Assembly (NCBI GenBank): GCA_943787265.1
Contig: CALSLT010000027.1
Location: 248,001 to 312,000 of the forward strand
From: an uncultured Planctomycetaceae bacterium
GTDB taxonomy: Bacteria > Planctomycetota > Planctomycetia > Planctomycetales > Planctomycetaceae
Length of the DNA: 64,000 nucleotides
Direction of reading: 5' to 3'
The stretch's first letter is position 1; every line of letters starts with the position of its first letter. A program made the position numbers and the translations under genes. Shown one piece after another: positions 1 to 8,572 of this stretch. The notes under the pieces were generated by a model that was not told the origin of the DNA, did not search any database, and saw only the letters and a list, made by a program, of their open reading frames with translations.

Positions 1-870
1 AAAATCGAAGGTGGCAAGCCGGTCTGGAAAGCTCCGGAAGGATGGACAGAACAAGGTAAGTCCGGGATGCGTGCCGAGACATTTGCAATTGGTTCCGGAG
101 ACTCAAAGACCGAGTGCTCCGTCATCGCGTTGCCGAACGACGATCCAGCTTCGGACGAATACATCCTGCCGAACGTAAATCGTTGGCGAGGTCAGCTTAG
201 CCTGGGAAAACAATCGATCGACGAGATGAAGGCGTCCGACGATTTCCACCAGTTCGATCTGGAAGACGGCACAACAATCACCTGGGTAAACCTGGCGGGA
301 AAAGTACCGGCACGTCCGGGAAGCGGATCAGCCAGCCCGAGTCGACCGGCCACTGCGGGAGCTTCATCCGCAGCCGGTCCATCGCTGCCGCCCGGGCATC
401 CGCCAACTGGCGGAGCAACCGCGTCTAAGCCAACCGCTGGTGGCAAGAGCTCGCCAACGTCTATCCCGGAAATGACCTTCGAAGTACCCGACGGCTGGGT
501 CTCTGGAAGTCTGAAGCCCTTCCGAAAAATTTCGTGGACCGTCGACAACGACGGAAAGACCGCGGAGTTTTACATCTCGGCCCTGGGTGCTGCCGGATCG
601 GACGTTGCTCAAAACGTTAATCGCTGGCGAGGTCAGGCCGGGTTGAAGAGTCTCAAAGAGAATGAATTGTCGAACGAAGTTAAAGACATTTTGATCGGTG
701 GTGAGAAGGGAAGTCTCATTGAAATTTCAGGCGAGAAGCAATCGATCATCGGCGCGATCGTTGTCAAAGGCGACACCGGCTGGTTCTTCAAACTGGTCGG
801 CGACCCGGACACCGTTTCACGTGAAAAAGACAACGTTCGAGCGTTCCTGAATTCAGTGAAGTTCCGCTAG
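1..870 (+). CDS. Hypothetical protein with a tandem repeated domain (5' end outside window)
   Basis: The reading frame is open from the first base, so the N-terminus lies upstream of the window; the first internal ATG is at 67. Two related modules are visible, each carrying the motif NVNRWRGQ followed by a Leu-rich segment (around positions 172-200 and 616-645). They are separated by a Pro/Ser/Ala/Gly-rich low-complexity linker (about 310-460). The end of module 2 reads as a soluble beta-rich fold (GDTGWFFKLVGDPDTV). I do not recognise a characterised family. The duplication with a flexible linker suggests an exported two-domain protein, but the signal peptide, if present, is off the edge. 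It is co-directional with the cytochrome c assembly gene 220 bases downstream; the gap holds a palindromic repeat. Confidence 0.75.
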   Translation, partial: KIEGGKPVWKAPEGWTEQGKSGMRAETFAIGSGDSKTECSVIALPNDDPASDEYILPNVNRWRGQLSLGKQSIDEMKASDDFHQFDLEDGTTITWVNLAGKVPARPGSGSASPSRPATAGASSAAGPSLPPGHPPTGGATASKPTAGGKSSPTSIPEMTFEVPDGWVSGSLKPFRKISWTVDNDGKTAEFYISALGAAGSDVAQNVNRWRGQAGLKSLKENELSNEVKDILIGGEKGSLIEISGEKQSIIGAIVVKGDTGWFFKLVGDPDTVSREKDNVRAFLNSVKFR

Positions 871-927
871 GAAATTCGTCATCGTACGAATGACGAGTCG
901 CAGGGTACGTCGCGACGCATCTCACTC

Positions 928-972
928 GGGGGGCACTGGTTGCTCGCAACCAGTGTCGCGCAGCGACAAGAA
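928..972 (+). repeat. Interspersed palindromic repeat, GGTTGCTCGCAACC type (copy 1)
   Basis: The core CACTGGTTGCTCGCAACCAGTG is a perfect inverted repeat around a short centre. It is followed by the second short hairpin TCGCGCAGCGA and then CAAGA. The same arrangement recurs at 14859-14903, 53103-53150 and, inverted, 53173-53219. The family resembles REP-type elements. It lies between two co-directional genes. The loop pairs differ between copies while pairing is kept. Confidence 0.8.
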
Positions 973-1091
973 GAATCGAAAGTAAATTTAGCAGACCTCT
1001 TGCGGCTGGGTGGCTGACTCACTGCCAACCGAATTACATACTTTAAAGCTAACTTACATCCTCACCGCTGCTTCGGCAGCCGGAGAAAATC

Positions 1092-4000
1092 ATGTCCAGC
1101 CAGGCCACTCCTGACGAGACGTTTTCTGCTGACAACGCCAAAGACCTTTCGTTCGGAGACGACATCAGAAAGGCTTTAAAGCCGCTGGCATCGCTCAAAC
1201 TGACGGTCACTCTGTTCGGGTTTTCGATCTTCCTGATCCTGGCCGGAACTCTGGCTCAGGTCGAACTCGATATCTGGGACGTTGTCAGCGACTACTTCCG
1301 TTGCTGGTTTGCGTGGGTGCCAGTTCGAGTTTTCCATCCGTTGTTTGCACCGTACCTCGACTTGAGCGAGATCAGCACAGGCATCGGCATGTGGTTTCCG
1401 GGCGGGTATCTGATTGGCACGCTGATGGCGATGAATCTTGTGTCAGCTCACTCGCTGAAGTTCAAGATCCAGGCGAAAGGCCCTCGACTCACTGGCGGGC
1501 TGGTCGTTACCGCGATCGGTGGCGTCGCGACGTGGCTGGTCATCCAAAGTGGCCACAGCAACAACTCAGTTCAGTCGGCGACGATCGGCTGGGACACGCT
1601 GTGGCGCCTGCTGCAGTTTCTGGTTCTCAGTCTGCTGCTGGTAACGAAGTGGGGGATTTACAGTAAGTGGAGCGAAAACCGGACGGAATCTCGCAGTCTG
1701 TGCGGAGTCTACGTCGGGTTGATCATCGCTGGTTACTTCCTGTTCAACCCGCGCGAAGCACTGATTGACGATTCCGGCATGCGGATTCTCTGGCAGCTTG
1801 TCAAAGGTTGCGGAGCGTCGGTCATCCTTCTGGCTGGCTGCATGATGCTGTTTAAGAAGCGAGCGGGGGTCGTTCTGCTCCACGCAGGCGTTGGCCTGAT
1901 GATGCTGAATGAAGTCGTTGTCGACACGTCTCACGTCGAAACTCAAATGAGGATTAACGAAGGCGAGTCCGTCAACTACTCGGACGACATTCGCGAATTC
2001 GAACTGGCTTTCGTCAATCGAGCACGCGAGGACCAGAACGAAGAAATCATCATCCCCAAATCGTTCATCGTCGACGCTGGCGACGCAGACACTCCGCAGG
2101 AAGCAAGAACGCTCACTGACGAAGACATGCCATTCGACGTTGAAATCGTTCGGTTCATGCAGAACTCGAACCCTGTCGAACGTCGGCAACTACAGATCGA
2201 AATTGCATCGACGCTGGGCGTGCCGCCGTTCCAGGTTAACACTGCCGACAATCTGACTGACCTGAGTGACGATGCTTCGAAGATCGAAGAAGTCTACGAG
2301 GATGTCGAGGCCATCACCGGCGGTTCGTTGCCGGCCGACGTTCGAAAGAAGCTGCTTTCGATCAACGACATCCTCGACTACGTCTTTGAAGAGTGGAACC
2401 CGGCGACAAGCGGCCCAGGCGAAACAATGGTTGCCTCGGAAGTCCGTGCCGGAGCGGGAACCGATTCGGGCGGAGCTGTTGACTTGACCGCCGCTTACGT
2501 CCGAGTGACCGAAAAGGAAACCGGCAAAGAGCTGGGCACATTCCTGACGGGCGTCTTTTTCGAACTGGTTAAACGATCTGCATGGACTCCGAATCAGGTC
2601 GAAATCGCCGGTCAAACCTGGGATGTTTACCTTCGTTTCAAACGCTACTACAAGCCGTACACAGTCGAATTGAAAGACGTCAGCAAGACAGACTACGTCG
2701 GCACGAATACGCCTCGCGATTATCGATCCATCGTTCAAGTGTCAGACCCCGCAGCGAACGAAGACTTCGAGCAGCACATCTGGATGAACAACCCGCTGCG
2801 TTACGCTGGCGAAACTTTTTACCAGAGCAACTACGGCCCGCCGGACTCCGTAACCGGCAAGGAATCAACAACGCTGGCCGTGGTATCAAACACCGGCTGG
2901 CTGATCCCGTATGTCTCGTGCATGATCGTCGCGACAGGCATGCTGGCGCACTTCTGGATCGTGATGATGCGGTTCCTGCGTCGTCGGGATTCGGCAAAAG
3001 TCCAGCTCAGTGGCAAGCAGAACGTTACCGGCCTTTCCGCCGATTCGTTGCCTGAACCATTTGTGGTAAAACTGATTCCCTGGCTCATCATGCTTCTGTG
3101 CGCCGGCTGGCTTGTCAGTAAGTCTCGAATGCCGAGTTATGAATCGACCGAAGCCAACCTTCACGAGTTTGGCAAACTGCCGTTGGTTTACGAAGGACGC
3201 GTGAAACCGTTCGACACGCTGGCTCGAAACAGCCTGCGAATTCTTTCCAACCGGGAAACGTTCAAAGACAAGAATGGCGATACGCAACCTGCCATTCGCT
3301 GGCTGCTTGACGTGATCGCGAATCCTGCGGCCGCGCGCGAGCACCGCGTCTTCAGAATCGACCATCCGCAGCTACTACAGAAGCTGGAGCTGGAGCGGCG
3401 TAAGAAGCATCTCTATTCGCTCGACGATTTCTTCGAAAAGATCCCTGTTCTTGTCGAGACCGCAAACGATGCTCGTAAGAAAGACAGCAAAGAACGAACT
3501 GCCGACGAACGAAAGTTTGTCGAACTTCAGAGCAAACTCGGACAGTTCGATCTACTCGTCACAACGTTCCAGCCGCCGGATATTCAGATCGAGGAACTTG
3601 ATCAGAATGAAGTACGTCGGCAGGTTCAAATGGCGATGCGAGTCCTGCAGCAGATCGATGAGCGGCAGCCGCCGTTGGCTGTCCCACCGATTGAGGGAGA
3701 AGGCGAACGCGACTTTACAGCCAGTGAAGAATGGGAAACATTCGCCAGAGGTTGGACCAAGTCGTACTTCAGTGTGAATCTGCTCGGAGCGGAGACAAGC
3801 CAGCCGGTCCAGTTTCTGACCGAAATCATGGTCGCTCACGCCAACGACAAGGCCGACGACTTCAATGAGAAGGTCGAAGACTACCATCGCTGGCTGTCGA
3901 AGAATCAGCCAAAAGAACTCGACGCTGATCGCGTCAGTTTTGAAACATTCTTCAACAACTTCGCACCGTTCTACTATTCGGCATTCAGCTACCTGTTTGC

Positions 4001-4922
4001 ATTCGTGTTTGCGGTTGCGGCTTTGCTGTCCTGGTCAAAACCTCTGAACCGTGCAGCGTTCCTGGTGATCCTTGCGACGTTCCTTGTTCACACTTTTGCA
4101 CTCGTGGCGCGGATTTATATTTCTGGCCGCCCACCGGTGACAAATCTTTACTCATCAGCTGTGTTTATTGGCTGGGGCTGCGTTGTTCTCGGCATGATTT
4201 TCGAATCAATCTACCGGCTGGGCATCGGAAATATCATCGGTGCAGCTCTGGGAGCGATCACGTTAGGCATCTCGCATCTGCTGGCTGGTGACGGTGACAC
4301 TTTCAAAGTTCTGCAGGCTGTGCTGGATACTCAGTTCTGGCTGGCGACCCACGTGGTGTGCATCACGCTTGGATACTCGACCACTTTTCTTGCGGGAGCA
4401 TTGGGCCTTTACTACGTCCTTGCAGGTTTGGTGACGACGAATGTCACGTCCCGAACAAGCAAAGACCTGTCGCGCATGATCTACGGAACGGTCTGCTTCG
4501 GGATTTTCTTCAGCTTCGTCGGAACGGTTCTCGGTGGCCTTTGGGCAGACGATTCATGGGGCCGCTTCTGGGGCTGGGACCCGAAAGAGAACGGCGCATT
4601 GTTGATCGTTCTTTGGAACGCCATCCTGCTGCACGCTCACTGGGATAAGATGGTCGGCCCTCGCGGACTGGCCGTACTGGCAGTCGGCGGAAACATCATC
4701 ACGAGTTGGTCATGGTTCGGCGTCAACGAACTCAGCGTCGGGCTTCACGCTTATGGATTCACCGAAGGCGTCTGGGCAACTCTGTGGCTCTTTTGGGTCA
4801 GTCAGGCCGTTGTGATGGGCGTCGGCCTGCTACCAACAGAGTTATGGCGAAGCGAACTTGTTGCCTCGACAACTGATGACGCAGGGATCACAGAGCCGTC
4901 AACCGAAGAGGCGGATGTGTAA
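1092..4922 (+). CDS. Fused ResB-CcsA (CcsBA-type) cytochrome c assembly protein
   Basis: A 1276-residue membrane protein for system II cytochrome c maturation, in which heme is carried across the membrane and attached to CXXCH motifs of apocytochromes. The N-terminal ~650 residues are ResB-like: membrane segments near residues 35-55, 110, 140, 175 and 215-260, then a large outer domain and a further segment near 600. A middle segment begins GKLPLVYEGRVKPFDTLARN (about 694), typical of fused forms. The C-terminal ~320 residues are CcsA, with the tryptophan-rich heme motif WGRFWGWDPKEN at about 1156-1167 and flanking histidines (ATHVVC, VGLHAYGF). The start has GGAGAAA a few bases upstream. A bidirectional terminator lies downstream. 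Its likely clients include the CXXCH proteins at 15869, 21280 and 32349. The fusion is known from other phyla; the ~260-residue middle region is long. Confidence 0.93.
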   Translation: MSSQATPDETFSADNAKDLSFGDDIRKALKPLASLKLTVTLFGFSIFLILAGTLAQVELDIWDVVSDYFRCWFAWVPVRVFHPLFAPYLDLSEISTGIGMWFPGGYLIGTLMAMNLVSAHSLKFKIQAKGPRLTGGLVVTAIGGVATWLVIQSGHSNNSVQSATIGWDTLWRLLQFLVLSLLLVTKWGIYSKWSENRTESRSLCGVYVGLIIAGYFLFNPREALIDDSGMRILWQLVKGCGASVILLAGCMMLFKKRAGVVLLHAGVGLMMLNEVVVDTSHVETQMRINEGESVNYSDDIREFELAFVNRAREDQNEEIIIPKSFIVDAGDADTPQEARTLTDEDMPFDVEIVRFMQNSNPVERRQLQIEIASTLGVPPFQVNTADNLTDLSDDASKIEEVYEDVEAITGGSLPADVRKKLLSINDILDYVFEEWNPATSGPGETMVASEVRAGAGTDSGGAVDLTAAYVRVTEKETGKELGTFLTGVFFELVKRSAWTPNQVEIAGQTWDVYLRFKRYYKPYTVELKDVSKTDYVGTNTPRDYRSIVQVSDPAANEDFEQHIWMNNPLRYAGETFYQSNYGPPDSVTGKESTTLAVVSNTGWLIPYVSCMIVATGMLAHFWIVMMRFLRRRDSAKVQLSGKQNVTGLSADSLPEPFVVKLIPWLIMLLCAGWLVSKSRMPSYESTEANLHEFGKLPLVYEGRVKPFDTLARNSLRILSNRETFKDKNGDTQPAIRWLLDVIANPAAAREHRVFRIDHPQLLQKLELERRKKHLYSLDDFFEKIPVLVETANDARKKDSKERTADERKFVELQSKLGQFDLLVTTFQPPDIQIEELDQNEVRRQVQMAMRVLQQIDERQPPLAVPPIEGEGERDFTASEEWETFARGWTKSYFSVNLLGAETSQPVQFLTEIMVAHANDKADDFNEKVEDYHRWLSKNQPKELDADRVSFETFFNNFAPFYYSAFSYLFAFVFAVAALLSWSKPLNRAAFLVILATFLVHTFALVARIYISGRPPVTNLYSSAVFIGWGCVVLGMIFESIYRLGIGNIIGAALGAITLGISHLLAGDGDTFKVLQAVLDTQFWLATHVVCITLGYSTTFLAGALGLYYVLAGLVTTNVTSRTSKDLSRMIYGTVCFGIFFSFVGTVLGGLWADDSWGRFWGWDPKENGALLIVLWNAILLHAHWDKMVGPRGLAVLAVGGNIITSWSWFGVNELSVGLHAYGFTEGVWATLWLFWVSQAVVMGVGLLPTELWRSELVASTTDDAGITEPSTEEADV

Positions 4923-4957
4923 AGCGCCGAAACAAGGGCTGACATCTGCGATAATGC

Positions 4958-5018
4958 AGGGTGCGTATTGATGTACCAATGAGCGGCGAAAAAATAACAG
5001 TGCGTCAAGACGCACCCT
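4958..5018. repeat. Inverted repeat AGGGTGCGT / ACGCACCCT
   Basis: Nine-base arms at 4958-4966 and 5010-5018 pair perfectly; the right arm also holds the self-complementary TGCGTCAAGACGCA. It sits in the convergent gap just before a terminator hairpin. It looks like another small interspersed palindromic element, but I see no second full copy in the window. Confidence 0.5.
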
Positions 5019-5041
5019 ATACAGTGAAAACCCAAAACAAG

Positions 5042-5082
5042 AAGCCGCGATCAGGATGACCCTGATCGCGGCTTTGGTTTTT
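5042..5082. terminator. Bidirectional rho-independent terminator
   Basis: A 14-base perfect stem (AAGCCGCGATCAGG, 5042-5055, with its complement at 5061-5074) and a 4-5 base loop are followed by a T-rich tail on the plus strand (GGTTTTT). On the minus strand the stem is followed by CTTGTTTT. It lies between the convergent ccsBA-type gene and the sulfatase gene and can serve both. Confidence 0.85.
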
Positions 5083-5103
5083 AAGGCCTGCTAGTTCGAT
5101 TAA

Positions 5104-6462
5104 TTATTCGAACTTCGTCAGCACCTTGCGTGTTTTGACTGGATACCAGTCGCTGATCTTTTCTGCCAGGCGAGCGACGACCTTTGGATTGCTCCCGGCC
5201 AGGTTTTTCTCTTCGGCCGGATCGGCGAGCAGGTCAAATAACTGCGGTCGCTTTTCCGTTCGAGGATGTGTCGACTGATAACGGTTGACCTCGCCATCGT
5301 AAGTCAGCAGCAACTTCCAACGTCCCTGGATGCACCATCGGAAGAGCAGCGAAGCTTCCGGGTCTTTAATGTCGGCGATGTCGTGAGCAAAGCTCTCGCC
5401 GAAGATTGCGTCGCGGACAATTTCGGTTTTGCCCGTCATGTCCGGTAGAAGATTCAATCCGGGCAGGTCTTTGGGAATGTCTGCACCGCCAGCGGCAAGC
5501 ATGGTTGGCACAAGATCGATGCTGCTGACAAGTTCTTCGCGAGTGCCGGGTTCAAGGTGCCCGGGCCACGAGAACATGATTGGCGTTCGGATGCCGCCTT
5601 CGTACGGAGTCTGCTTCGAACGCGGTGCATAGCCGTTCTTTTCGGGGTTCTGAATCCAGCCGTTGTCAGTCACGTAAACAATCAGCGTGTTGTCACGAAC
5701 GCCTTTCTTCTCCAGATGATCGACGAGCTGACCGCACGTTTCATCGAACCAGTCACACATTGCGTAGTACTTGGCGATGGTGAGTGGCCGGCCGTCTTTT
5801 CTGTACTTGTCGAGAATCCGCTTCGGTGGAGTGTGCGGCGTGTGAGGCAGAAACGGGGCATACCACATAAAAAATGGCTTGTCCTGCTTGACCGCGTCGT
5901 CGATGAACGACGTGACAGGCTCCATGCCGGTGCGGCCGATCTTCAAGCCGTCATCGCCGTGCCGGCCGCCTGGTTGCGGAAATCCTCGCGTCATTCCGTG
6001 AGTGAAGCCGCCCCGCGTAAAGTTGCCTTCCCACCACTTGCCGCTCTGATGGCTGAGGTAGCCTCTCTTGCCAAGTAGTTCCGGAACGGTGTCAAAGCGA
6101 TCGATGTTAGCGATCAGTGCAGCTCGACGCTGGTTGTAAAGTTCAGAACCTCGCTCGGCGTATTTGGGAGAAGGATCGTTGCCGGTGACCCCATGAGTGC
6201 TCGCGTAGTGCCCGGTGATCAGCGTCATCAGCGACGGTCGACAAAGAGCGGTCGGTACATAACCGCGAGGGAAGACAACGCTCTCTTTTGCCAACGCATC
6301 CAGATGCGGTGTCTGAATATCGTGATGCCCCATGAAGCTGTAGTCAGTCCACGACTGATCGTCGGAAAGGATCAGCACGATGTTCGGTGAATCAGCGGCC
6401 GAGGCACGGGAAGCAACGGTCATCGCGACGAGAGTCAGGACAGAAAGAGTGAGTCGTCTCAT
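5104..6462 (-). CDS. Secreted sulfatase (S1/arylsulfatase-type)
   Basis: A 452-residue type I sulfatase expected to hydrolyse sulfate esters, probably on polysaccharides, outside the cytoplasm. The signal peptide is residues 1-22 (MRRLTLSVLTLVAMTVASRA, cleavage near ASAAD). Metal-binding LILSDDQSW is just after it. Other family motifs visible are GKWW, LPHTPHTPP, YVTDNGW and TPYEGGIRTPIMFSWPG. The position of the formylglycine motif reads C-R-P-S-L (ALCRPSLMTLITG), whereas the core consensus is C-x-P-x-R, so the usual Arg is Leu. The Cys to be converted and the Pro are present. Length is normal for the family. It is followed in the same direction by nothing close; the DUF1080 gene lies 169 bases upstream, so co-transcription is possible. 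Confidence 0.93.
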   Translation of the reverse strand: MRRLTLSVLTLVAMTVASRASAADSPNIVLILSDDQSWTDYSFMGHHDIQTPHLDALAKESVVFPRGYVPTALCRPSLMTLITGHYASTHGVTGNDPSPKYAERGSELYNQRRAALIANIDRFDTVPELLGKRGYLSHQSGKWWEGNFTRGGFTHGMTRGFPQPGGRHGDDGLKIGRTGMEPVTSFIDDAVKQDKPFFMWYAPFLPHTPHTPPKRILDKYRKDGRPLTIAKYYAMCDWFDETCGQLVDHLEKKGVRDNTLIVYVTDNGWIQNPEKNGYAPRSKQTPYEGGIRTPIMFSWPGHLEPGTREELVSSIDLVPTMLAAGGADIPKDLPGLNLLPDMTGKTEIVRDAIFGESFAHDIADIKDPEASLLFRWCIQGRWKLLLTYDGEVNRYQSTHPRTEKRPQLFDLLADPAEEKNLAGSNPKVVARLAEKISDWYPVKTRKVLTKFE

Positions 6463-6631
6463 GTGGGGAAGGCTCCGGAACGGTATCTGAAGAAGTAAGT
6501 GTGAGCTGAAATCGTAGCGGCTGACACAACGAGGTTCACGTTTCCAACCCTGGACACGGATTCATCGTCGCGCGGACGTTTCCTGTTGGACGCGTAGTTT
6601 CAGTCGAGCAACTTTTTCCTAGCGGATGGAG

Positions 6632-7828
6632 TTACAATTTCCGAACATAAACGTTCGCAAAGTCGATTGGGCCGTCCGGTGCGATCCGTAGCGATCCCTT
6701 TTTTGTGGCGTCATCAAGCTTTCGATCAGTGATTGCGGGATTGCCGTTGACGGACAAGTTCAGGACGTTGCCGATCAAGGTGCCTTCGAAACGGTCCCAG
6801 CCTCTACCACCGAGATGCTTCTTCAGCGCCGGATCGTTCGGATCGATTTTGATAATGGTTCCTTTGGAATCTCGCAGGGCGATCTGCGCGACGCCCGATT
6901 TCTCTGTTCGTCGAATGTCGAACACGAAGCCGAAGTCTTCAAACTTGTCCACGGTCTCGATTGCCGACTCTCCGAACTTCGCTTTGCCATCGTAGGAAAA
7001 CACCCAGTCTTTAGACTTCCAGTTGCCGGTAGCCTTTTCTCCAATATGCCAGCCAGAAAAATCGACGCCGTTATAAAGGCACCGGTAGTCGCGATTCGCG
7101 ATAGCAACGTGTTCGGCTGCGATCGGAGTATCAGGCAGCTCTTTGATCTTCACGTTTCGGTAGTGAACGATGCCGCCTTCTGATTCCAGGCAGATGTAAC
7201 CTTTGCGAGGGCTGCAGTCTTTTCCCTCCGTGACGACCTTACCGTTGACGGCGAGCGAGATGTTTCCGTCCTGGCAGGTGATGCGGTAATGGTTCCAGCC
7301 GGGGCTTGGGCGAGAACGTTCTTCGGTGGGAAATGCACGGCTGCCGCCTCGGCCGTTGATCGGCGTCATCTTTGCACCGTGGATTGGAAAGATGTCGCCG
7401 TGCGTGGTGTGACCGCGAGTGTTCCCGTACGCATTTTCCAGAACCTGAACTTCGATACCCCGATGAAACGGGACTCCGCGAGCCGTGATGTCGTCGGCCC
7501 AGACGAAAACTCCAGCGTTGCCGCGAGGCACCATGTGTCGCCATTCGAGTTCCATCACAAAGTTCTGGTACATGCGGGCGGTGCGAAGTTCGCCGATCGG
7601 TTTTCCCGAGCAGATCAGCATCCCGTCCTGCATCTTCCAAGTGGACGGAGCCGTGTTGACGGCTACCCAACCCGATAAGTCTTTACCGTTGAATGCTGGT
7701 TTAAATCCTTCTTCCGCCGCATCTTCGGCGGTGCATTGGCGAAGCGGCAGGTTTGAAAACTCAGACGCCACCATGACAAAAGACAGTGTGGCGAACAGGA
7801 AAACTGTGGAGTGGGATCGGCGAGGCAT
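6632..7828 (-). CDS. Secreted protein with two DUF1080 (3-keto-disaccharide hydrolase-like) domains
   Basis: 398 residues. A signal peptide covers about residues 1-34. Domain 1 (about 40-225) opens with FKPAFNGKDLSGWVAVN and has the lectin-like NAGVFVWADD and GWNHYRITCQDG segments of DUF1080. Domain 2 (about 245-398) opens with CLYNGVDFSGWHIGE and ends at the C-terminus. DUF1080 folds resemble concanavalin-like lectins; some members hydrolyse 3-keto-glycosides. Domain 2 is shorter and more divergent, so it may only bind. Neighbouring sulfatase suggests a role in polysaccharide breakdown; this is inference. Confidence 0.85.
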   Translation of the reverse strand: MPRRSHSTVFLFATLSFVMVASEFSNLPLRQCTAEDAAEEGFKPAFNGKDLSGWVAVNTAPSTWKMQDGMLICSGKPIGELRTARMYQNFVMELEWRHMVPRGNAGVFVWADDITARGVPFHRGIEVQVLENAYGNTRGHTTHGDIFPIHGAKMTPINGRGGSRAFPTEERSRPSPGWNHYRITCQDGNISLAVNGKVVTEGKDCSPRKGYICLESEGGIVHYRNVKIKELPDTPIAAEHVAIANRDYRCLYNGVDFSGWHIGEKATGNWKSKDWVFSYDGKAKFGESAIETVDKFEDFGFVFDIRRTEKSGVAQIALRDSKGTIIKIDPNDPALKKHLGGRGWDRFEGTLIGNVLNLSVNGNPAITDRKLDDATKKGSLRIAPDGPIDFANVYVRKL

Positions 7829-7928
7829 GGCGAGGTCTCAACTGAGGGGTTTGTAACCGGGTGAGAGCCCTTCACGTTAATCCTGCGCTCGTCGACTTGC
7901 CACCAGTCGAGCTTCGGCCGGGGTGGAT

Positions 7929-8540
7929 TCATCCAGGAATTGACAGAGCCAGCTTGTCGATCAAACGCGTAACTTCAGTAGCCAGCCGGTCAATACGCCC
8001 TGCGAATTCAGCATCGGCAGGTTCTGGCAACGTCGCAGCCGCAGCTACGATTTCGCGGTGATACCAAATCACGTCTTCGGGGCTCGCATTGAAACGGCCC
8101 CAAAGTTCGTCGCCGCGTTCGAGGTCAAAGATCATCGAGCCAAGGTTGTGGAGTTTGTCGGCCAGCACGATCGCGCGAGCTGACGGCGATGCTTTACCCA
8201 CAACAGCGATGTGATTTTCTTTGCGAACTCGCCAGGGAATCTTTTCGCCGGACGCGTCGAATTTATTTTCGCTGCACTCAAGAACAAGTTTGACGACAGC
8301 TTCGGGAAACTCGGCGGTCAGCGATTCGACCGTACAATCAGTATCTTCGACGGTGTCGTGCAGCGCTGCTGCGGCGAATAGTTCATCGTCCTCGAAGCCG
8401 CAACAGGCGAGGACCAACGCAACGCTGGCCGGATGCTGAAAGTAAGGCAGGCCTGACGCTTTTCGAGTTTGCGTTCGGTGAGCGTCCGCGGCAACTCGGA
8501 ATGCTTTTTCGACGAGTGGCGAGTAGAGCGAATTGTCCAT
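7929..8540 (-). CDS. HD-domain hydrolase, MESH1/SpoT-hydrolase type
   Basis: About 203 residues from the ATG at 8540. A longer frame could begin at 8627, but that would overlap the upstream ABC gene, which ends at 8573, so 8540 is preferred. Family motifs: AHRTQTRKASGLPYFQHP (ligand and first metal His), ALHDTVEDTD (the HD and ED pairs) and LADKLHNLGSM. This is the single-domain metal-dependent hydrolase family that includes SpoT-type and MESH1 proteins, which remove the 3'-pyrophosphate of (p)ppGpp and in some cases act on NADPH. No synthetase domain is present. It follows the ABC gene by 32 bases, so the two are probably in one transcript. Confidence 0.85.
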   Translation of the reverse strand: MDNSLYSPLVEKAFRVAADAHRTQTRKASGLPYFQHPASVALVLACCGFEDDELFAAAALHDTVEDTDCTVESLTAEFPEAVVKLVLECSENKFDASGEKIPWRVRKENHIAVVGKASPSARAIVLADKLHNLGSMIFDLERGDELWGRFNASPEDVIWYHREIVAAAATLPEPADAEFAGRIDRLATEVTRLIDKLALSIPG

Positions 8541-8572
8541 CCTTGAACCCGCATTCTGAGAGGTGGAATCGG

